Source of the DNA: Dehalococcoidia bacterium
GTDB taxonomy: Bacteria; Chloroflexota; Dehalococcoidia; JAENJB01
Assembly (NCBI GenBank): GCA_030690705.1
Contig: JAUYGE010000033.1
Location: 1-10,763, forward strand
Length of the DNA stretch: 10,763 nt
Direction of reading: 5' to 3'
Position 1 is the first letter of the stretch. Every line of letters starts with the position of its first letter. The notes beneath the pieces are model-generated. The model was not told where the DNA came from, did no database searches, and saw nothing but the letters and a program-made list of their open reading frames with translations. A program made the translations under genes and the position numbers. This document shows positions 6,363-10,763 of this stretch, piece after piece.

Positions 6363-7496
6363 TCAGCGCAAGCGTGTTATCTCCTGCCATAGCTGCACCG
6401 ACTTGGTCGAGTTGGCGTCGGTCTCGATCTCCGCTGGTATTGGCACTACTCGCAGGCCCATCGCCGCATACTCCTTGCCTGTCCGAGAAAGCTTCCGCGC
6501 CTCGGAGCTCATGCTGGTCTCACCCATCATGTCGGCAAAGACGGCCATGTTCTCGGGCAGGGAGAAGAAATCGGCGAAGAGTTGAGCGGCGGCCGGATGG
6601 GCGGCATATTTCAAGATGGCGAGGCTCCAGGTTGAGGCGGGAGCGTCGCCTATGGGGGCGATCGTAACAGGTGCTCCCTGGCGGATAAGACGGATGGTGC
6701 CGCCGAGAGAGGCGAGGAGGAAGATGTCATACTCGCCGGCGACCAGGGCCACGCGAGGGGTGGTGAAGCCTCTCTCAATCCGTGGCTGGGTGGCGGTCCT
6801 GACATCCTTCCAGAACTGGGTGGCGCGGTCCCAGCCGAGTTTGTCGCCGTCCCTCCACATGTATGCGAACAACAGGGTGGCGCCCTCACCCGAGGTCGAC
6901 AGCATGGACTTGCCCCGCCACCTCGCGCTCATCAGGTCCTCCCACTTCTTCGGGGCCTCAGCCGCTGTCACCAGCTTGTTGTTGTAGATCGGCGCGCGGG
7001 CGGTTGCCGTATGGATGAAGTACAACTTGTGCGCTGGTTGTGGGGACATGCCCACAGCATTGGGCCAGTCGTATGGTTTGGCCAGGCCCGCTTCCATCAG
7101 TAGCGGCATGTCCTGAGTCGTGGTGAAGAACACGTCAGCGCTCTTGACACCGGCCTTTTGCTCCTCCATCAGCCGGGCTATGGCAGCAGCGCCGGTCGGA
7201 GCGTCCCAGGCCGAGACCTTGATACCCGGATACTTGTTCATGAAGATCTTCTCGAGCACGCCGTGTTCCCAAGTATTAGTCCAGATTAGCAGTTCGCCCT
7301 CTTTCTTGGCTGCCTCGTAAAGTTGCCGCTCCGCGGCGGTCATGCCACCTGCCGGTGCCGGCTCCGGAGTTGGGGAAGGCGCTGGTGCCGGCGCGGTTGT
7401 CGGCGCGGGCCCGGGCGCGCTGGGAGCGGCGCAGGCGGCAAGCAACATGGTCGAGAGAAGAAGCAGGCTCACCAGCGAGTAAAAGAGTCTTTTCAC
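6363..7496 (-). CDS. Lipoprotein solute-binding protein SBP3 (FbpA/AfuA class)
   Basis: This is a 377-residue extracytoplasmic binding protein. A lipoprotein signal peptide ends in the lipobox LAAC, with Cys22 as the lipidated residue. A Pro/Ala-rich linker (about 23-50) then leads to a type II periplasmic-binding fold. Conserved segments are LYEAAKKEGELLIWTNTW (59-76), KYPGIKVSAWD, TARAPIYNNKL (165-175), KKWEDLMSARWRGK and AGEYDIFLLASLG (253-265), then the C-terminal HPAAAQLFADFF. These match COG1840-type proteins. The usual ferric-iron tyrosine pair expected after the AGE segment is absent. The start is GTG, backed by AAGGAGG 8 bases upstream. It is closest to the permease gene and about as divergent from SBP1 as from SBP2 by eye. 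The ligand is unknown. Confidence 0.9.
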   Translation of the reverse strand: MKRLFYSLVSLLLLSTMLLAACAAPSAPGPAPTTAPAPAPSPTPEPAPAGGMTAAERQLYEAAKKEGELLIWTNTWEHGVLEKIFMNKYPGIKVSAWDAPTGAAAIARLMEEQKAGVKSADVFFTTTQDMPLLMEAGLAKPYDWPNAVGMSPQPAHKLYFIHTATARAPIYNNKLVTAAEAPKKWEDLMSARWRGKSMLSTSGEGATLLFAYMWRDGDKLGWDRATQFWKDVRTATQPRIERGFTTPRVALVAGEYDIFLLASLGGTIRLIRQGAPVTIAPIGDAPASTWSLAILKYAAHPAAAQLFADFFSLPENMAVFADMMGETSMSSEARKLSRTGKEYAAMGLRVVPIPAEIETDANSTKSVQLWQEITRLR

Positions 7497-7504
7497 GATA
7501 TCTT

Positions 7505-7511
7505 CCTCCTT
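7505..7511 (-). promoter_or_regulatory. Ribosome site fixing the SBP3 GTG start
   Basis: AAGGAGG on the minus strand lies 8 bases before GTG at 7496. It decides the start in favour of GTG and gives a full lipoprotein signal peptide beginning Met-Lys-Arg, as in both sister proteins. Confidence 0.85.
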
Positions 7512-7606
7512 GAACGACTATGTCTAATCACCCTGACAACGGAAAGGCGCTGCGTCGGGGTCCGGCGATATCGGCGCCAAGATGTTGACCGCCTCGGGCA
7601 GGTGCC

Positions 7607-8746
7607 TCATCTCCTCAATGCCGTTATCTCCCGCCAGAGGTCCACCGACTTGGCGTTGTTCGCCTCCGTGTCGTGCTCCGCTGGTACGGGCTCCACCTCC
7701 ACACCCACCCGCTGGTACTCCTTGCCTATCTTCTGCATCTTCTGGGCGACGCTGCTCAGGCTGGTCTCAGCGAAGGCGTCGGCGTAGTAGGCCATGCTCT
7801 CCGGCCGGGAGAAGAAATCGGCGAAGAGCTGGGTGGCGGCAGGGTGAGGGGCGTTCTTCATGATGGCCGCGCTCCAGCTCACCGCACCCACCTTACCCAC
7901 CGGGGCGATGGCGATGGGCGCGCCTTTCCAGATGAGGGGGAAGGTCACTCCCAGGGACGAGAGCAGGAAAATGTCGTACTCGCCGGCGGCCAGCAGCTCG
8001 AGGGTGGTGGAGAAGCCCCTTGCCACGGAGGCGTTGGTGGCTGCCCTGGCATCCTTCCAAAACTTGGTGGCCTTGTCCCAGGCCAGGGTGTTGCCCTCCC
8101 TCCACAGGTAGGCGAACATCAGGGTCGAGGTCTCCCCCGAGGTGGACATGATGGCCTTGCCCTTCCACCTGGGGCTCATCAGGTCCTCCCACTTCTTGGG
8201 CGCCTCGGCCGGTGACACCATTTTCGTGTTATAGGCCGGGGCGCGGGCCGTCGCCGTATGGGTGAAGTACAGTAGGTGCTGCGGCGGAGGCGCCATCCCG
8301 ACGGCATTCGGCCAGTTGTACGGTTTCAGCACGCCCTTGTCGAGCGCGGGCAGCAGGTCGGCGGTGGAGCCGAAGAAGAGATCAAGCGAGGTCTTGCCCG
8401 CCTTGGCCTCCTCGAGAAACTGGGCCACCAGGGCCGTCCCCTGCGGGCCGTCCCACACAGACACCTTGATGCCCGGGTAGCGGTCGGAGAAGAGATGCTC
8501 AATGGTATCGTGCCGCCAGGTATTGGACCAGATGATCAGCTCGCCTTCCTTCTTGGCCGCCTCATAGAGTTGCTGTTCGGCAGCGGTCATGCCCCCCGTA
8601 GGCGCCGGCAACGGCGCCGGCCTCTCAGTCACCGGAGACCCCGATGGGGAGGGCGACGGCGCTGGTGCACCGGGCGCGGCGCACGCAGCGAGCAATAGAC
8701 CCGAGACGATCAGGAGAGTCACCAGTATAAAAGAGAACCTTTTCAC
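7607..8746 (-). CDS. Lipoprotein solute-binding protein SBP2 (FbpA/AfuA class)
   Basis: This 379-residue paralog of SBP1 and SBP3 has a signal peptide with lipobox LAAC (Cys22) and a long Pro/Ser/Ala linker (23-50). The fold body follows with LYEAAKKEGELIIWSNTW (60-77), RYPGIKVSVWDGP (89-101), NWPNAVGM (144-151), TARAPAYNTKM (166-176) and KKWEDLMSPRWKGK (184-197). AGEYDIFLLSSLG (254-266) and HPAATQLFADFF (301-312) complete it. It is anchored outside the membrane and would hand its ligand to the single permease encoded downstream. The usual tyrosine pair of iron-binding members is replaced by a Ser-Leu segment here too. The start codon is GTG. The 136-base gap before it contains an AT-rich promoter candidate, so this gene may have extra transcription of its own. 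The gap after it holds an 8-base palindrome, CGATATCG, at 7566-7573. Confidence 0.9.
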   Translation of the reverse strand: MKRFSFILVTLLIVSGLLLAACAAPGAPAPSPSPSGSPVTERPAPLPAPTGGMTAAEQQLYEAAKKEGELIIWSNTWRHDTIEHLFSDRYPGIKVSVWDGPQGTALVAQFLEEAKAGKTSLDLFFGSTADLLPALDKGVLKPYNWPNAVGMAPPPQHLLYFTHTATARAPAYNTKMVSPAEAPKKWEDLMSPRWKGKAIMSTSGETSTLMFAYLWREGNTLAWDKATKFWKDARAATNASVARGFSTTLELLAAGEYDIFLLSSLGVTFPLIWKGAPIAIAPVGKVGAVSWSAAIMKNAPHPAATQLFADFFSRPESMAYYADAFAETSLSSVAQKMQKIGKEYQRVGVEVEPVPAEHDTEANNAKSVDLWREITALRR

Positions 8747-8753
8747 GCTTCTG

Positions 8754-8759
8754 CTCCTT
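8754..8759 (-). promoter_or_regulatory. Ribosome site fixing the SBP2 GTG start
   Basis: AAGGAG on the minus strand lies 7 bases before GTG at 8746. This start gives the complete Met-Lys-Arg signal peptide shared with SBP1 and SBP3. Confidence 0.85.
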
Positions 8760-8789
8760 CCAAAAACATCTTCTCAAGTACGCCAGATA

Positions 8790-8817
8790 ATTATATAAAC
8801 GCTGCATTTGAGCGGAA
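8790..8817 (-). promoter_or_regulatory. Candidate internal promoter before SBP2
   Basis: A perfect TATAAT (8795-8790, minus strand) sits in an unusually AT-rich patch of about 30 bases in an otherwise GC-rich region. The best -35 at 16-base spacing is TTCCGC, a poor match, so activity would need an activator or an alternative sigma contact. The predicted leader is about 37 bases. No dyad operator was seen. Confidence 0.33.
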
Positions 8818-8882
8818 GATAGTACCACCGTCCCGGATCTCGGCGCGGGCCAGCCGTCGCTGCCACCGATACTTTGGGCCGC

Positions 8883-10001
8883 TCAGCGGAGAGAGGTTAT
8901 CTCCCGCCAGAGCCGCACTGACTCGCGCAGGTTTTGCTCGGTAGCGAACTCCAGCGGTATGACCTCGACATCGAGACCTGCCCTCTCGAATTCCCTGGCA
9001 ATCTTGGATATTTTTCTAGCCTCGGGACTGAGGGAGAGAACGGCCACGGCGTCCGAATACGAGGCCAGCGTCCTGGCTTCTGTGAAGAAATCGGCGAATA
9101 GCTGGGCGCCCGCCGGGTGGGGGGCGTTCTTCAAGATGCCCACGCTGCGCGCCGTGGCTGGCAGCTTCCCGCCGACCGGGGCTATTTCCACGGGTGCACC
9201 CTTCCACTTACGGATGAAGACCTCGCCCAGCGAGCAAAGCAGGAAGATGTCATACTCCCCGGCCGCCAGCAGGTCTATGTTGGTGCTGAACCCGCTGGCG
9301 ATCTGCGGCCTGGTAACGGCCCTGACATCCTTCCAGAACTTGGTGGCCTGCTCCCATGCCAGTTTGTTGCCCTCGCGCCACATATAGGCGAACATCAGGG
9401 TGGAGTCAGTTCCCGAGGTGGACAGGACAGATTTTCCGGCCCACCGCTGGCTCTTCAAAGCATCCCAGGACCTGGGGACCTCGGCCGGTGCTACCAGTCT
9501 GGAATTGTAAATAGGGGCCCGGGTGGTGACGGAGTGGTTCAGATAGAACTTGTGCGGCGGCTGGCCCGGGAATCCCTGCGCATTGGGCCACGAGTACTCC
9601 CTGAGAAGACCGGCTTCGACCAGGGGAGGCATGTCCTCGGCGCTTGCCGAGAGGAAGTCCACGCTGGTCTTCCCCGCCTTGGCTTCTTCAAGTATCTGGG
9701 ATACCAGAGCAGCGCCCGTCGGCCCATCCCACACCGTAACCTTAATCCCGGGGTACTTTTCCATGAAAGCCTTCTCAATCACCCCGTGCTGCCAGGTATT
9801 GGTCCAGATGATTAACTCGCCTTCCTTTTTGGCCGCCTCATACAGCTGTTGCTCCTCGGTAAGCTGTGGTGCTGAGGGCACCTGCCCAGCGGTCGGCGCC
9901 GGAGCGGTAGCGGGCACCGGTGCCTTCGGAGACGCGCAGGCAGCCACCAGGACCACCGATAGCAGCAATACGCTCAATAACGAATGATGGAACCTTTTCA
10001 T
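8883..10001 (-). CDS. Lipoprotein solute-binding protein SBP1 (FbpA/AfuA class)
   Basis: This 372-residue protein is the first of the three tandem binding proteins. Its lipobox is VAAC with Cys22, followed by a shorter Pro/Ala/Thr linker (about 23-46). Body landmarks are LYEAAKKEGELIIWTNTW (53-70), KYPGIKVTVWDGP (82-94), the WPN motif (138-140), TRAPIYNSRL (160-169), LSTSGTDSTLMFAYMW (193-208), AGEYDIFLLCSLG (247-259) and HPAGAQLFADFF (295-306). The class transports Fe(III), thiamine or aminoethylphosphonate in characterised members. The conserved tryptophans in the IIWTNTW strand suggest an aromatic-lined pocket, though this is inference. The ATG start has a strong AAGGAGG 5 bases upstream, stronger than its sisters. 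A promoter candidate precedes it, so SBP1 probably heads the transporter operon. The methyltransferase gene lies 112 bases upstream on the same strand. Confidence 0.9.
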   Translation of the reverse strand: MKRFHHSLLSVLLLSVVLVAACASPKAPVPATAPAPTAGQVPSAPQLTEEQQLYEAAKKEGELIIWTNTWQHGVIEKAFMEKYPGIKVTVWDGPTGAALVSQILEEAKAGKTSVDFLSASAEDMPPLVEAGLLREYSWPNAQGFPGQPPHKFYLNHSVTTRAPIYNSRLVAPAEVPRSWDALKSQRWAGKSVLSTSGTDSTLMFAYMWREGNKLAWEQATKFWKDVRAVTRPQIASGFSTNIDLLAAGEYDIFLLCSLGEVFIRKWKGAPVEIAPVGGKLPATARSVGILKNAPHPAGAQLFADFFTEARTLASYSDAVAVLSLSPEARKISKIAREFERAGLDVEVIPLEFATEQNLRESVRLWREITSLR

Positions 10002-10079
10002 GTATCCTCCTTACCCTTGCCCATGGGGCGGACTGGTCTTGCCTTTTTCAAAAGGAAACCGCCACAAAAGGTGACCCAA

Positions 10080-10107
10080 ACTATCACGGAAACCGGGAAG
10101 CTGTCAA
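10080..10107 (-). promoter_or_regulatory. Candidate sigma-70 promoter of the transporter operon
   Basis: On the minus strand a perfect TTGACA (10107-10102) is followed after 16 bases by GATAGT (10085-10080, four of six matches to TATAAT). It starts six bases past the methyltransferase stop and would give a leader of about 70 bases to SBP1. The leader includes CCTTTT/AAAAGG arms (10055-10042) that can form a small hairpin. Confidence 0.5.
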
Positions 10108-10113
10108 GCGCCC

Positions 10114-10763
10114 TCACCGCTTTGCGCGCTCCCGGTAGACCCCGATATACCGCCTGGCGCGCTTGTCGCGCCCCAGAATCAGGTCTGCGGCCAGGACGGT
10201 CTGGCGCACAGCAGCCGCATCGACAATGGGGCAATTCACCCCGGCGGCCATGCAAATCGAGAGGAATGCCTTGTCGAGGGCTTTGCGGTCGGGCAAACCG
10301 AAGGAGACGTTGCTGGCTCCCAGCGTCAGATTCACTCCCAAGTCGGCTTTTATCCGGCGAATGGCCTCGATGGTTGCCTGCGCCGAAGCGGGGTCTGCCC
10401 CAAGACTGAGAGCCAGACAGTCGATGACGACGTCTTCATCGGGAATACCCGCTGACCGGGCACGCTCGACTATCTTGCGAGCAACAGCCATCCGCGTGTC
10501 GGCGTTCCCCGCGACACCGGCTTCATCCTGTGTCAGGCCAATAACCGCTGCCCCGTACTGTTTGACGAGGGGGAGAATCCCTTCGAGTGAGCGTTCTTCT
10601 CCGGTAACCGTGTTGATCAGCGGCCTGCCCGTGCATACCTTGAGCGCCGCGTCCAGCGCCCGCGGGTTGGTGCTGTCAAGACACAAAGGCACGTCCACTG
10701 CATCCATCACTGCCCTTACCGCCGCTGGCAGCAATGCCACCTCATCCGCGCCGAATACATTCA
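10114..10763 (-). CDS. Methyltetrahydrofolate:corrinoid methyltransferase, N-terminus cut
   Basis: This is a pterin-binding TIM-barrel protein (DHPS-like superfamily) of the AcsE/MtgA/MetH-domain type. It transfers the methyl group of methyltetrahydrofolate to or from a corrinoid protein in the cytoplasm. The frame is open to the window edge; 215 residues are visible from the first complete codon, Asn. Family landmarks are CLDSTNPRALDAAL, PLINTVTGEE, VVIDCLALSLG and LTLGASNVSFGLPDR. Asp29, Asn50, Asp114 and Asn151 of the visible part have nearly the spacing of the folate-contacting Asp75, Asn96, Asp160 and Asn199 of the Moorella enzyme as I recall it. About 46 residues are therefore missing, and the GTG at 10740 is an internal valine codon, not the start. 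The true dihydropteroate synthase signature is absent. It may serve the Wood-Ljungdahl pathway or a demethylation system; no corrinoid protein gene is in view. Confidence 0.9.
   Translation of the reverse strand, partial: NVFGADEVALLPAAVRAVMDAVDVPLCLDSTNPRALDAALKVCTGRPLINTVTGEERSLEGILPLVKQYGAAVIGLTQDEAGVAGNADTRMAVARKIVERARSAGIPDEDVVIDCLALSLGADPASAQATIEAIRRIKADLGVNLTLGASNVSFGLPDRKALDKAFLSICMAAGVNCPIVDAAAVRQTVLAADLILGRDKRARRYIGVYRERAKR

Noticed and set aside
10114..10740. Reading the methyltransferase as a complete 208-residue protein starting at GTG 10740
   Set aside because: The frame continues upstream to the window edge with family-like sequence (NVFGADE), and the folate-contact spacing implies about 46 missing residues.
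10114..10763. Dihydropteroate synthase (FolP)
   Set aside because: Same fold, but the DSTNP, NxVxGEE and GASNVSFGLP motifs are those of methyl-THF methyltransferases.

Overview
The window reads as one continuous minus-strand locus; every gene I can support runs from the high coordinates towards base 1. The DNA is GC-rich. The binding proteins are lipoproteins, a corrinoid-type methyltransferase is present, and a nested dispersed repeat of the 'HCEExSDEAI / IPAFAGMT' kind sits between two genes. This suggests an anaerobic bacterium with folate/corrinoid C1 metabolism. A Chloroflexota (Dehalococcoidia-like) or clostridial metagenome lineage fits best, but that is an inference from gene style, not a marker gene.

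Layout in the direction of transcription. (1) 10763-10114: most of a methyltetrahydrofolate:corrinoid methyltransferase (AcsE/MetH pterin-binding type), cut by the window edge. (2) 10107-10080: a good promoter candidate. (3) 10001-6363: three consecutive paralogous lipoprotein solute-binding proteins of the FbpA/AfuA (COG1840) class, called SBP1, SBP2 and SBP3 here. SBP2 and SBP3 start with GTG. (4) 6362-6256: a spacer with three inverted repeats. (5) 6255-4513: a fused two-domain ABC permease (FbpB-like). (6) 4512-4346: a spacer with an extended -10 promoter candidate and a leader hairpin. (7) 4345-473: three consecutive paralogous FAD-dependent oxidoreductases, GidA/TrmFO-like in outline, called FAD1, FAD2 and FAD3, separated by only 14-16 bases. 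(8) 454-337: a nested inverted repeat. (9) 316-1: the N-terminal third of a nitrilase-superfamily enzyme, running off the window.

How it may work together. A single membrane permease is served by three related binding proteins, and three related cytosolic flavoproteins are encoded directly behind it. No ABC ATPase gene is in the window; it must lie outside or be shared. The binding proteins belong to a class often labelled 'iron', but all three appear to lack the usual ferric-iron tyrosine pair, so an organic ligand is at least as likely. The three flavoproteins share a C-x6-C-x2-C-x3-C motif that looks like a metal or Fe-S site not found in classic GidA/TrmFO. The 3 + 1 + 3 arrangement, flanked by a C1 methyltransferase and a nitrilase, is the most interesting aspect. 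A plausible reading is an uptake-and-conversion module for a family of related small organic (perhaps nitrogen-containing or methylated) compounds, but the substrate cannot be read from sequence. There is no gene-free stretch longer than 300 bases, and I saw no tRNA, rRNA, CRISPR array or transposase.
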